From assembly GCF_026914185.1 (NCBI RefSeq), contig NC_070558.1:5022001-5086000 (forward strand): a stretch of 64,000 nucleotides of DNA. The letters run 5' to 3'. The notes beneath the pieces are model-generated. The model had not been told where the DNA came from. It did not search any database and saw only the letters and a program-made list of their open reading frames with translations. Shown here one piece after another: positions 46,386-57,574 of this stretch. Position 1 is the stretch's first letter. Each line of letters opens with the position of its first letter. Source of the DNA: Puccinia triticina. Lineage: Eukaryota > Basidiomycota > Pucciniomycetes > Pucciniales > Pucciniaceae. The position numbers and the translations under genes were made by a program.

Positions 46386-47560
46386 TTTCAATTGAATTAC
46401 ACCCCTGCCAGGCAAAACACTCATTGTATTGTTGTGAAAGTCAGCTGTATCAGCCAACTTTCCAGTTGCAAGTTCCCCAAACAGTGGCTGTAAGCTCACC
46501 ATTCGTGTGGTGATTATCTCATTACTCTTAATTTTCTGCCGCTATGACATTCCTGTTCTTAGTTATACCTCTTTTGATTTTTAATTTTTTCCTTCAGCCA
46601 GATGATAATCTTGTGAGCGGCAAGGTGTTCAAATGTGATAAATCTCTTGCCCCTGTAACCCAATATAGCACTTCCCAGCCAAGCATCACATCAGGCACCC
46701 CAAAACCATTCTTCCCATCTGTTGCATCCGGTATGCGACCAAGCACTCTGAATACAACCCTATCACCTCCCGTTCCATCCTTCAGTGCAACTGGCCCCCC
46801 ACCTAGTAAGTTGGTTTCTCCTGTTGGTTATCTCTCAAAATAGCAACGGCTAAGACCAGAGACTCATGGGTTCCTCATAAACAGCAAAAGAATTGGCTTG
46901 CAAATCCAAGGCAGGAGAGAAAACGTTTGCATTCTGCGTGGCTGACTCATGCAGTGAAACCGCCAGTGAGGCTCATTTCTTTTAGCTTGAATTTCTCAAA
47001 ATACTTGTTTGGTTGATAGGATCTAACTGTATCAATGATAATATTTTTGATCTGCTGCTCTTTTGATAGCTTGCGAAGGCTGCAGGTCAGATTTTGGAAT
47101 GGCAGTAAAAGTCAAGTGCATGTCTTACAACATACAGAACCAACAGAATTGTGAGTTCCTTGACCTTTTTTTCCTTTTAGATAATCATGTACGACTCCGA
47201 CGGGATCAGGGTTATATTTTCTTCCAACTGAATTTTCTCTGGACTTCAACAGTCTGTCAAGACATCAATGGTATCAAGTTCGTGTGCGCTGGAAGCTGTG
47301 TAGCTCGCACCGGTAAGCTAGACGCATTCCTCTTACCTTCATTTCTTCAGTAAAAGAGGCTTTCATTTCAATCTGTCCCGGGAGGTAGATCGTACCATGT
47401 ATCATGGCTGGTTTACCTCCTGGACAGGTACGCTTTGCACAGGCTTGGTTCCCGGATTTCAAACTAATGTGATCATTATTTTGTTATTAAGCATGTTTGA
47501 TCTGCGAGTATGATAATGTCACCAAAACAAAAGCGTTCCGGCCACCATGGGAGCCGGAGA
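46386..47560 (+). CDS. Candidate cysteine-rich secreted protein gene, partial model
   Basis: Several short exons with good splice sites encode cysteine-spaced segments. One ends at 46492 (HCIVVKVSCISQLSSCKF then CT|GTAAGC). One follows CTTCAG near 46599 (GKVFKCDKSLAPVTQYS, then Ser/Thr/Pro-rich). One starts near 47068 (ACEGCRSDFGMAVKVKC) and ends AATT|GTGAGT. It joins in phase to one starting near 47253 (CQDINGIKFVCAGSC). Further pieces near 47352 (AFISICPG) and 47492 (ACLICEYDN) repeat the C-x2-C theme. The C-x2-C ... VKVxC ... C ... G-x-KF-x-C-x3-C spacing resembles cysteine patterns of rust secreted proteins as I remember them. No start codon or signal peptide could be placed, so the gene model is incomplete. 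Confidence 0.4.
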
Positions 47561-47994
47561 TGTGTATCTCTCCATTATTAATCGCTGAATCCAATGCAAC
47601 ACCAATTCGTCTTTCTTTCTGGATGATCTCCATGGTGGTCTTCGTAAATCTGATGTGATATTCATAATTTTCCGGCGGGCTCCATCAAGATTAAAAAATA
47701 GAACGATAAAACTCAAAAATCTACATCTATCCCCTAGAGCCAAACAAACCAGCAGAAAGATGTTCAGAATCAGGCTGATCTCGGCGACAAGTTGAGCCGT
47801 CAAATTGATGCTGGCGCCGAATTCAGGTTTAACAGGGTTTAACCTACTCTGTTAGGTTGGTCGGGCTGACCCCGGAGGCAACATGAGTTGTTTTTACAGC
47901 TAATTAGATGAGAAAAAAAAGATAATGAACAGGATTGATTGTGAAAATCTGAGTCCTAGCTCACATCAAAGCACATCTTGCAGAACTGCAGACT
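47561..47994. other. Non-coding stretch
   Basis: No supported gene; AT-rich with one GGTTTAAC duplication at about 47826-47848. Confidence 0.35.
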
Positions 47995-48420
47995 GGCCAA
48001 TATACTATCCAATGCTTAAAAAGGTGTCTTGCACAACTTTTGTGGGGACCCAAAACCTGTAACAGCGCTGGCTACATTTCAAGTTGACGTTGGGGGCCAT
48101 GCTTGAGTTTTACAACCCCACCTACGTTTATCAACCTCCCTTGGGGCTGCCTACAAGTCTTGAGCAGGTTTTCTGGGGTCCCAAAACCTGCAAAATCAGT
48201 TATGCACATGTTCTTTGGGGACTCAAAACCTGCAAAAGCAGTTTTGCACAAGTTTTTTGGAGACCCAAAAACTGCAGAAGTGATGGCTATATTTCAAGTT
48301 GGCATTGGGGGCCAAGCTTGAGGTTCATAACCTCATCTATGTTTCTCAACATCCCTTGAAGCTAGCTATCAGTCTTGTGCAAGTTTTGCGGGGGCCCAAA
48401 ACCTCCAAAAGCAGTTTTTA
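47995..48420 (+). repeat. Left arm of a large inverted repeat, built of ~50-bp degenerate units
   Basis: Units of the form CCCAAAACCTGCAAAAGCAG then TTTTGCACAAGTTTT repeat several times, next to a segment GAGTTTTACAACCCCAC and CTTGGGGCTGCCTA. The same order occurs in inverted orientation at 50590-50907. Inward of both arms is CCTGTTACGTG. The two arms probably mark one element about 2.9 kb long with subterminal tandem repeats. Confidence 0.7.
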
Positions 48421-50035
48421 CAACACAGGGTAGTTAGATCACAATGTGTTGTCCACATTATTTGGGTAACATAACTACCTGCATTATCCAACATGTCCTG
48501 TTACGTGATGAGTAATGGGCCATTTAATTGCAATCTGGTTAGCGTAACAGGATCATTTGCCAAACCCTCTAGGCTCTATGCTACATTATTGCTTGGATAA
48601 CAAAATAACAAGCCATCAAAGGCCGTTTTAGAACTGCAGTTGATTCATTATTTCATGTGGAACGTGTATAAAAGAAGAATATGAGCATTGGTGTGATACT
48701 GTTGTAACCTATCCAGTTAGGTTACAGTTGGTGACACTCACCAGGCATTCAAGGCCAGTTTTCAGCTTGGAAAACCAGCTGCAGAGCTTGTTTTCCTCAT
48801 TGTTTTGGTCTCTTCAGGTTATGAGCCTGTAAATCTTGCTCTACCGTTTCTTTGTCTTACCTCTCAACATTTCTCTCTATCTTCAAGGTAGCTCATTACA
48901 GAGCGTAATTGACCTGAACAAATTTCTTTCTCATACTTTATCTATCTGGGTATTATCCAAGAGGATAGTTTGCCTAATGCTTCAGTAGTAGATAAGATCT
49001 CAACTATGCTTTATCACAACAAGGTTCTTGATAGTAAGAGTTTTTGTTGATTTTATAGTTCATCAAGTATAGATTTCTTAAGTAAAATATATAAGATGAC
49101 ACAATAACAAAGAATATCCCAATAGGAAAAGAGAGAAAGGAAGAGGGAACAACAGATTTTGAGCAAAGCAAAGTAGACCCAAAAAGTTGACCAAATTCAA
49201 TGACGACATCCAGCAACAGAAACACATCATCAACCATGAAGATCAAAATCACCAAGGAGTTCTGATTGCCAATCAACCAAACTCATGGTTAATTAATAAT
49301 TGCATATTAATCAGCCAGATCCATAATTAGCTGCATAACTTTTGACACGGGTTGTTACAGTAGCATAATGAGATCTTTTTCCATTTTTTACCAGAGGGTC
49401 ACTAGCGTAACTGGGATAATGGCATGTAGCAGAGATAACACATTGGAAGGCGTGTATTGCCCCCTGCCTCTGCAAGAACTTCCCAAAACAGGGTTTTCTC
49501 CTGTTATAAAAAAGGCTGGGTGGCTTGCCCAACCAATCACAAACACTCCTATCTGCCCCATGCTCCCCTCCCATTTTTCCTGAACCAAGGTGTACCCATC
49601 AAAAATACCTACATTTGCCATGGGTTCCACCCCTCAACAGCCAATGGAAGAAGAAGAAGATCCCAGAGACCAATCTGACCGGTCTCAACTGTGTTGATCT
49701 TAACACACCTCCTCTGTAACCGTCATGCCAAACATGGTACCAAAATCTTCAGACTCTAGAGTACAGGCTACAAATACAAATCCTCAAAAAAAGCCGCTGG
49801 CACCCTCTTCAGAATCCGGAGATTCACCTCCAAAGAACAAAAAGAAAGAGACCAAGGGGCCTTGTCAAGTTGGATCCTATGTGGCTTTGGGAGGAGGTAC
49901 CCCTCACAGGAGTGTTTGAGGACACAGGGACGGTATTGAGATCATTAGCCTCCCACAAAACAAAACAATCCTTATGTTTCTGCCCCACGCGGCTCATTCT
50001 AGTAGTCATGCATTATCCGTAACAAAATTACAACT
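48421..50035. other. Interior of the inverted-repeat pair
   Basis: No transposase is recognisable. A plus frame at 49725-49919 (Lys/Ser/Pro-rich, SGDSPPKNKKKETKG) might be the start of a DNA-binding protein but is short and unsupported. Direct CTCATTACAG-type words and AT-rich sequence fill the rest. Confidence 0.35.
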
Positions 50036-50413
50036 CAGGGTGTAAACGGGTCAAGTTTGGGTTGCAAAACAGCGCCCAAACCCAACCCAACATTTAGTGC
50101 GGGTTGGTTTGGGTCGGGGCAGATTTGAAAATATGCTGCCCGAACCCAACCCAACGTCATACTATTTTGGGTTGGGTCAACCCAACCTACTAGGCGCCAA
50201 AAACCCCCAACATGACTGTTGGAGGTGTCTTAGTTGGGTTGCAGGCTGACCCAATTAGAAAATAGGCTGCCCAAACCCAACCCAACAATTTTACAAGTTG
50301 GGTTGGGTTGGGTTTGGGTCCTTGTCATTTTCTTTAAGAACGTGCCCAAACCAAACCCAAAACCCAACGGGTCTCGGGTTGGTTTTGGGTTGGCACAACC
50401 AATTTACACCCTG
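50036..50413. mobile_element. 378-bp element with 10-bp target duplication, GGGTTG-rich
   Basis: Ends CAGGGTGTAAA and its complement TTTACACCCTG are flanked by perfect 10-bp direct repeats AATTACAACT (50026-50035, 50414-50423). The interior is dominated by CCCAACCC and GGGTTGGGTT words in both orientations. A 10-bp duplication would suit a Mutator-like (MULE) element; that class is inferred only from the duplication length. The repeat at 2486-2665 looks like a decayed relative. Confidence 0.82.
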
Positions 50414-50589
50414 AATTACAACTGCCTTGGTGAAAATGCATCTTAATTTTATATTTTTCCCTACCTTTTGCCATTAATATAACAGGCCAATAAAAAAAGC
50501 ACAAAAGAACATACTGTAACTATTATGTGTTACACGTAACAGGATGGATAACTTGAATAATCCCGTTAGATTACCATTATCCAACCCAT

Positions 50590-50907
50590 CATTGGTTTTG
50601 AGTTCAAAACCTGCAGAAACCTGTTTTTGCATGTTTTGGGTCCTCACAAAACTTGTGCAGAACTGATTCCAAAGGTTTTGGGCCTTGGGTCCTCATGAAA
50701 CTTGCGCAAAACTGATTATTGCAGGTTTTGGGTCCCCTGGAAACTTGCGCAAAACTGCTTTTGCAGGTTTTGGTTCCCCACCAAAGGTTCACAAGACTGC
50801 TTTTTTTTGAAGGTTAAGGGTGCCCAAGAAATTTGTGCAGGACTGATAGACAGCCCCAAGGAAGGTTGAGCAACAATTGTGGGGTTGTAAAACTCGAGCA
50901 TAGCCCC
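50590..50907 (-). repeat. Right arm of the large inverted repeat
   Basis: The inverted counterpart of 47995-48420: GCAGGTTTTGGG units repeat four to five times and end in CAGCCCCAAG and GTTGTAAAACTCGAGCAT. Divergence between the arms is considerable, so the structure is old. Confidence 0.7.
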
Positions 50908-51194
50908 CTTGCACGGTCCCACACCGCCTGGCACAGCCGGTATTGGCTATTCCGCTCTCACGTTTTTCGGCCTGGAAGGTTCCAAAGGAGAGCTCGCGCC
51001 GGCCGGATCCACATTCATTCCACCATCAAAAACGTGCATAAATACTTCACCAACAAGCGCCTGCTAACAACAAGCATCCAGTTCGAAACCACTTCCAACG
51101 CCATCCATCCACTCCCAAACCACTCCCAAATCCATCACGAGAGAACATGCGCCCATCCATCATCTTCATCGCTGCAATTGGTGTATTCCAGAAT

Positions 51195-51604
51195 TGTAGT
51201 CGGGCAGGCTACAAGGCTATGAAAATGGGCCTGCGGCGGAGCAAAGCTACACGCGGCTAAATGACAAAGAAGAGGTGTCTGGATTTCCAACGACAGGGGA
51301 TGGATGCGGGAAACAGACATACAAGAGAGGCCCTTTTATAAGGGCCGACAATGGAAAAGAGAACCAAACAACAAGAAGAAAACGATGAATGATAATTCAA
51401 CGGTACAGACAATATGGGCGTGTACAGGTCACGCCTTGTCTGAGAAAAGAAAGAAGAAACGAAACCAACAACCCCTTGCGTGCAGTACGCAGGGGCTTCG
51501 GCACCTCTAACTCCTGGCTCGTGCGGAGCCGGAAAAACCTAACACGCGTACAGCGCGCCCCTAGTATGGGCGCCTGTCGCGTAGCCAATTGTAGCACGGC
51601 TACA
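51195..51604 (-). repeat. 3' LTR of the Gypsy element
   Basis: 410 bp, TGTAGCC... on the element strand, ending CGACTACA. It is the same as the copy at 56879-57288 as far as I can read. Confidence 0.93.
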
Positions 51605-51616
51605 ACCGCCCCCCCC

Positions 51617-54600
51617 CTAGACAGGGGCTGCCCCAGCACCTTCCGGGAGCAGCTGGCCGTCAAAACGGACGCGTATCTTCCGCGCCGGCTGAGCCGGGGT
51701 AGCCGGAGAATCAGTAACCGACGGGGCCGGAGGCCTTCCGGCGCCTTTAACCTTTTTAGCCTTTACCGGCTTAGATAACTTTGCCACCGAAGTGGTCTTC
51801 TTAAGCAGGGCCTTGGCCACGCGGGCCTCAGCCTGCCGCTCCCGCTGAGCAATTGCGGGGGGCGTCGCCCACATCCCATTGACCACCAAAGATCGTAGGG
51901 ACACCGGCTTCAAGCTATTTCCGTTCACGGGCCTCGAGTATTCGTCGCCATTTTGGTCGTTAAGAATATAAGCATTATTCGGCAAAATTGCCTTGATCTC
52001 GAAGGGGCCGAACCAACGTGGGCTGCCCTTCGTGTGCTCCTCGTTGCGAAGTTTAACAGATTGGCCCACAACAAGGGCGTCTACATCGCGAGCAAACCTA
52101 GTTTTATTATCGAAAGCGGCTTTATTGGCCTCGGCGCGAATGGCAGTATTACCTGCTGCCGCCAACCTGAGCTTATTAAGCTCCTCAATCCTGGCAGCTA
52201 ATTCATGCTCGCCAGGACAGGCCTCATCTGCGGCGACCATGCGTCGCTTATCACCCAACAGCCGTGGTTTTACACCATAAACAAGCTCGAAGGGCGAGAA
52301 CTTACTACTATCACTTGCGTGAATCCTAGTAGAGAATAGAGCAGCGGGGAGAAAATCCTCCCACCGTTTGGGGTCCCCAGTTGTATTCAGGCGGAAAAGA
52401 GCCTTCTCCAGGATACCATTAAACCGTTCAAATTTCCCGTTGGTACGGGGGTGATAACCAGAAGTATTAAGCTTCTTAACTCCTGCCTTGGCCAAAAAGC
52501 TGGCAAACCCGGCAGACAAAAAGTTAGACCCGCGGTCCGTGAGGAATTCGCGAGGTAACCCAAAAGGGGTGATCACATGATCAAACACGGCTTCTGCGAT
52601 AGCATCTGCCGTAGCGTTTTTTAGAGGGATGGCTATTGGCCAGGATGTACAATGGTCGACAATAGTCAAGATCCAATTGTATCCCGCCTTATAACTCTCC
52701 GGCATCTTAATGAAGTCGGAGGACCACCGCTCAAACGGCATCACCGCAGGCAAAGGGACCTGAAGTCCTGTTTCCTGCGACGCGTGCGCACGCTCATGCA
52801 CTTGGCACGGCGCACAAGTAGCAATATAACTTTTAACATCCTCGTAGCGTCTGGGCCACCAACCCCGGCCACGCAGCACCTGTAGTGTGCAGTCACGGCC
52901 ACGGTGACCTAAATCATCATGAACCGCTCGAAGTAGATCAAACCTGTGTGCTAGCGGGATAAACGGTGAGCGTTCGAGCAGTCCGGGACGCCCCAGATAG
53001 ATCAGGGTCTCGTCGTCCGAGTCATATTCAAAGAACTTCTAATTCTGCTCCGCTCTCATCACGAGCCCCTCAGGGACCCAAGCTGGAATCTTCCTTTTAT
53101 CAATCAAGTAAGGGATTATCAAAGGCCAATCGGTCTCATCAAGGACGTCGCCAATATCATCCACGAGTGATAAATCACTCCGTCGGGACAGCGCGTCAGG
53201 AACAATGTTGTCAGCGCCTTTTTTATAACGGATTTCAATGTCCATCTCGGCGAACTCCTCCAGCCAGCGGCAGAGCCGCTTGGACGGGAGCTTTTGGCAT
53301 TTCAAATAAACCAGGGACGCATGATCTGTATACACGATGGTTGTGACAACAGCGCCATCTAAATAAACATGCCATTTCCGCCAAGCGTGGATAATGGCCA
53401 ACAACTCCCGCTCTTGTGCCGGGTAGTTAATTTGGGCTTTGTTGAGCTTGCAGCTCTCGAAAGCAACCGGGTGCAGACGCTCATCGTCGCCATATTGCAA
53501 CAGTACCGCGCCGACAGCAAAGTCTGACGCGTCAGTCTCCATAATGAAGGCCTTAGCTGTATCCGGGGTAAGGAGGATTGGTGTAGACACCAGAGCCTCT
53601 TTAAGAAAAACAAACGCCGCGTCATGGACGGGCAACCACAAGATCTTCTCGCATTTCTTTACGCCTCCAGCCGTTAGGCCATGAAGAGGGGTAGCAATTT
53701 TCGCGAAGTTTTTAACATAACGGCGGTAAAACCCGCACAATCCTAAGAAAGCCCGGACGTCATAGACAGTCGTGGGGCGCGGCCAAGATTGAATACATTC
53801 AATCTTTTCTTTCATCGGACGGATCGTGTTAAATCCAACAACGTGGCCTACATACTGCATTTCACGCAAGCCAAAGGAGCATTTAGCTCCAGAACACTTC
53901 AACTCTTCGTCTCGAAGGACTTGGAGAACCGTGTGCACATGCTCGAGGTGCTCGACCTCTGACCTAGAGTATACCAGGATATCATCCAAGTATACTTGGA
54001 CGAACACATCGATGAATTCCCTCAAGATGTGGGTCATCATACGCTGGAAAGTACTGGGTGCATTAACCAAACCAAAGGGCATTACGAGCCACTCAAAGTG
54101 ACTGTATTTAGTCCCGAACGCAGTTTTGGGTACATCATCAGGGGCTATCCTCATCTGATGGAACCCTTGCTGCAAATCAATCTTGGAAAAGAACCTCGCA
54201 CCGCGAAGCGCATCAAAACACTCTTGAATTACCGGCAGCGGGTGCCTGTCTTTCTTTGTGACAGCATTCACCTGCCGGTAATCAACACACAGCCTTACCT
54301 TCCCGGAGGAAGGATTTTTAACAAATACAATTGGTGAAGACCACGCCGACGTAGATGGCCGGATAAATCCGGCATCTTGAAGGCCATTAAGTCTCTCTTT
54401 CAGAGTACCCAGCAGAGCTGGCGACAGTTGTCGGACTGGCTGATAAATAGGCGCGGCCGTACCAGTATCAACAAGATGCTCGATCACGCGTTTGCGTGTC
54501 GAGGCTTTAACAATGGGGGAAAAAAGGTCCGAGAACTCGGCTATTAGCGCACGAAGCTCTTCACCTAACTTCTCTTTCCCAAACACAGTGGGTAGGTCGG

Positions 54601-55417
54601 CCGAGCGTTCTTCGCGCGGGCCTTCCACGCCCTCCGATTCCGTGAGCGCAAGCAGCTTTTCTGCTGCACCTTCCCAGATGCCACGGCGCCTAAAAAATTT
54701 GGGTAACAAAACTTCATCCTCGTCCGTCAGCGGCGCGAGGACTGTCTCCTGAATCAAGGAGATAGCGGGCAAGGAAGGCTGAAAAACGACAACATTACCG
54801 CCTGGCCCCTTAAGACGCCACAAGTTGTGCTCCCAATCCGTCGACGAAACGTGCGTTGCGATCCAATCACGACCAAGTATCACGTCGTAACTAGCTAACG
54901 GCGCGATCCTGCAAACACAAACGAAGTCCACCTCAGAAAAGGAGAAATGGACGTTAGCAAGCCGGTTATCTTTAATTTTATCACCAAAAGCGCCGGCGAC
55001 GCAGAATGAAGATGGTGAATGAAAGATGGGAAGAGAATGAGAAGATACAAATGAAGAAGACACGTAGGACGATCCTGCGCCCGTGTCGAGAAGAACTCTG
55101 GCCAAGCGTCCTTCAACCTCGTGTAGGAAATCTACACGAATCGTGTTCGACTCAGCAGCCGCGGATGCGGCAGCCAGCGGAACAGAACTTAAACTATCAT
55201 ATACGACATCAGCGGCGTCCTCAGACGGCTCTACTGAGGCGGCTGTCCCCACGCCTGGGGCATCAGCTGAACTCAACGATGCATCAAACTCAGGGGTGGG
55301 TCTTCCACCCTGAGGCTCAATAGGAACTGTGACAAGAGATTGATTTCGAGATATAGGAGAAGGGGGGGAGGCGGTCACAGTAACTACAACGGATGTCGAC
55401 GGGAGAGACGGTTCCAC
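51617..55417 (-). CDS. Gypsy Pol: protease, RT, RNase H, integrase
   Basis: The protease LLDTGAGSSYVSS opens the ORF, then RT with FSKIDLQQGFHQMRI, MPFGLVNAPSTFQRMM and an intact YLDD (Asp pair at 53981-53986), RNase H (METDASDFAVGAVL, VYTDHASLVYL, DALSR). Integrase follows with a HHCC site (H-x4-H at HDDLGH, CAPC), catalytic residues in IVDHCTSW, LTDRGSNF and TNGKFERFNG, and a WFGPFEI block. A TAG at 53039-53041 interrupts the same frame between RNase H and integrase. The pol frame is -1 relative to gag and overlaps its end near a GAAAAAAG run (about 55426-55433), suggesting ribosomal frameshifting. Pol ends 12 bp before the LTR. Confidence 0.9.
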
Positions 55418-55422
55418 GTCGA

Positions 55423-56553
55423 CTAAGCTTTTTTCTTCCCCTTGTCAGTAGGGGGGTGGGCGGCCTCGTACGCCGCTTGGCGTTCCGTCTTGGGCTCTTT
55501 GCAGTCCGCAAGAAGGTGATCCTTCGACCGACAGTTGTAGCAATACAACTTTTTCTTGCCAGCCTTGTCGCCGCCACCTTCGGTTCGACGCTTGCCGGAA
55601 CCGGAACCAGAACTTGCCGTCGAAGTCGAAGCTAAGGCGGCGTCGCCACGGTACGCACTATCGTACTCCATGGCCGTAACAACAACTTGATCCAAGTCCA
55701 ACGGGGTACGTTGGACCTGGCAGCGGGTGATCTCTTCGAAAACCCGTTTCGCGAGCCCCTTCGTCAGACAATTGACGAAGGAAGTGATCGCATCGAAAGG
55801 ATACCCGTGCGATTTCGCGCGGGACATCCAAGCACGATACCTAGCGTAGAACGCTTGGAGGGTCTCGTTGGGGCCCTGCTTCAACGCGCCGAGCTCCCTA
55901 GCTAGTGCCGCCGGACTGGTACCTAGCGGGCTTAAACGAACCAACCAGTGCTTGAATTCGTCCCAATTCTTGGGGCGAGTTCCGGCGAGGGCGGCGTCGC
56001 AGTAATCATCTGAAGCCTTACCGCCCAAACGGAGGCCGCCGACCTTGTGCCAGATGGCGGGGTGGGCGCTGCGATCGTTGAGGTGTACCGCCAACCTGCT
56101 AAGCCAGGTCACGGCATCATCGCCCGGTTGCCCCTTGAACTTCGGGTGCTCTTCGGGCCAGTACTTGAGGACTTTCAACGGGTCCTCCTCGTACACGGTC
56201 TTCAACGGCTCCGCGTCGACCGGCGGGGCTGGACCAAAACGATTGGAATCCGTCGGTTCCTTCTTCACAGGTCCGTCGAGATTCATCTGCCCAACAATAT
56301 GGGTCAACATCTTAACAACGTCACTACTATTCGTCGTAGTGTGACTTACAGCATCATTGTCGTATCCGATGAGATCCTCCTGGCATTGAGGGAGGTCTCG
56401 GTGGTTATCGTACCACAGACGCTCGGCTGGGTTCATCGCCTCGACCTCGCGTTTCGAGTATCGGACGCCATCCTGCGGGGGTTGAGGGACAACCTCGCCG
56501 CCAACGGTAGGAAGAGGTTGCTTCCCACTTGGGGGACTATGACCAACGGGCAT
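55423..56553 (-). CDS. Gypsy Gag with zinc knuckle
   Basis: 376 residues from ATG 56553 to TAG 55423-55425. The capsid-like middle has FYARYRAWMSRAKSHGYPFD. The CCHC knuckle CYNCRSKDHLLADC lies near the C-terminus, followed by a Lys-rich tail. It forms the particle that packages the element RNA. No stops or frameshifts are seen. Confidence 0.93.
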   Translation of the reverse strand: MPVGHSPPSGKQPLPTVGGEVVPQPPQDGVRYSKREVEAMNPAERLWYDNHRDLPQCQEDLIGYDNDAVSHTTTNSSDVVKMLTHIVGQMNLDGPVKKEPTDSNRFGPAPPVDAEPLKTVYEEDPLKVLKYWPEEHPKFKGQPGDDAVTWLSRLAVHLNDRSAHPAIWHKVGGLRLGGKASDDYCDAALAGTRPKNWDEFKHWLVRLSPLGTSPAALARELGALKQGPNETLQAFYARYRAWMSRAKSHGYPFDAITSFVNCLTKGLAKRVFEEITRCQVQRTPLDLDQVVVTAMEYDSAYRGDAALASTSTASSGSGSGKRRTEGGGDKAGKKKLYCYNCRSKDHLLADCKEPKTERQAAYEAAHPPTDKGKKKA

Positions 56554-56878
56554 CTAATCACGGACAGAAACAAAAAACAAAAGGATAATTTCGACACGTC
56601 AGTGACTGTGAAGAAAAAACACCAGACGAATGCGCGCGCAGCACGCCAAGCAGGACCCTGCCCCAGAGGACCAGTCGACAAGAGACTGGGGACTCCAACT
56701 GAGGCAACCGTGACCCAGACCAAACCAAAGAGATGTCTAATCTTACGTTTTTTATTTGCCGAAGCGCGAAGAAAAAGACTACAATTTTAAAGGGTTGTTT
56801 GATTGGTATTATAGGGAAAGCGGTGCCGAAAGTGGAGTCGAAAAAACGTCGGAACGTAAAAAGGAACTCGCTACCACT

Positions 56879-57288
56879 TGTAGTCGGGCAGGCTACAAGG
56901 CTATGAAAATGGGCCTGCGGCGGAGCAAAGCTACACGCGGCTAAATGACAAAGAAGAGGTGTCTGGATTTCCAACGACAGGGGATGGATGCGGGAAACAG
57001 ACATACAAGAGAGGCCCTTTTATAAGGGCCGACAATGGAAAAGAGAACCAAACAACAAGAAGAAAACGATGAATGATAATTCAACGGTACAGACAATATG
57101 GGCGTGTACAGGTCACGCCTTGTCTGAGAAAAGAAAGAAGAAACGAAACCAACAACCCCTTGCGTGCAGTACGCAGGGGCTTCGGCACCTCTAACTCCTG
57201 GCTCGTGCGGAGCCGGAAAAACCTAACACGCGTACAGCGCGCCCCTAGTATGGGCGCCTGTCGCGTAGCCAATTGTAGCACGGCTACA
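56879..57288 (-). repeat. 5' LTR of the Gypsy element
   Basis: The partner of 51195-51604. It carries the promoter of the element on the minus strand; TTATAAAAGG at about 57018-57027 (minus strand) is a plausible TATA box. Confidence 0.93.
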
Positions 57289-57403
57289 GAATGCTATGCC
57301 GACTGTTAGTGTTGACGTGCGTATTACAGGTGGAAACTCATCTGTGAGCTTTCAACCATTTCGTTCTTTGTGTGAGGAGAATTTTTCTAGCCGTTTCTAA
57401 GTC

Positions 57404-57574
57404 CAAAGAACGAAATGGTTGAAAGCTCACAGATGAGTTTCCACCTGTAATACGCACGTCAACACTAACAGTCGGCATAGCATTCTGGAATACACCAATT
57501 GCAGCGATGAAGATGATGGATGGGCGCATGTTCTCTCGTGATGGATTTGGGAGTGGTTTGGGAGTGGATGGATG
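57404..57574 (-). repeat. Inverted copy of the secreted-protein 5' segment
   Basis: These 171 bp are the reverse complement of the gene sequence from about 51102 through the Gypsy insertion site to 57370, with a 33-bp spacer at 57371-57403. The copy carries its own uninterrupted ATG (57529) and signal-peptide codons. Direct repeats GTTTCTAAGTCCAAAG stand at 57393-57408 and 57574-57589, at either border of the inverted piece. Because this arm lacks the Gypsy, the duplication came before the Gypsy insertion, or the Gypsy entered only one arm. Confidence 0.85.

Larger units (their letters stand above)
51195..57288 (-). mobile_element. Young Ty3/Gypsy retrotransposon
   Basis: Two 410-bp LTRs (51195-51604 and 56879-57288) read as identical over their whole length. 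GAAT is duplicated outside them (51191-51194, 57289-57292). Gag and pol lie on the minus strand in the order gag, protease, RT, RNase H, integrase, which defines Gypsy. A G9 run next to the left LTR is the polypurine tract. AGTGGTAGCGAG directly inside the right LTR is the likely tRNA-primed start. Total length is 6094 bp. Identical LTRs mean a very recent insertion. Confidence 0.95.

Noticed and set aside
46188..46502. 104-codon minus frame with a hydrophobic C-terminal half
   Set aside because: It overlaps, antisense, the first cysteine-bearing exon candidate and has no recognisable feature.
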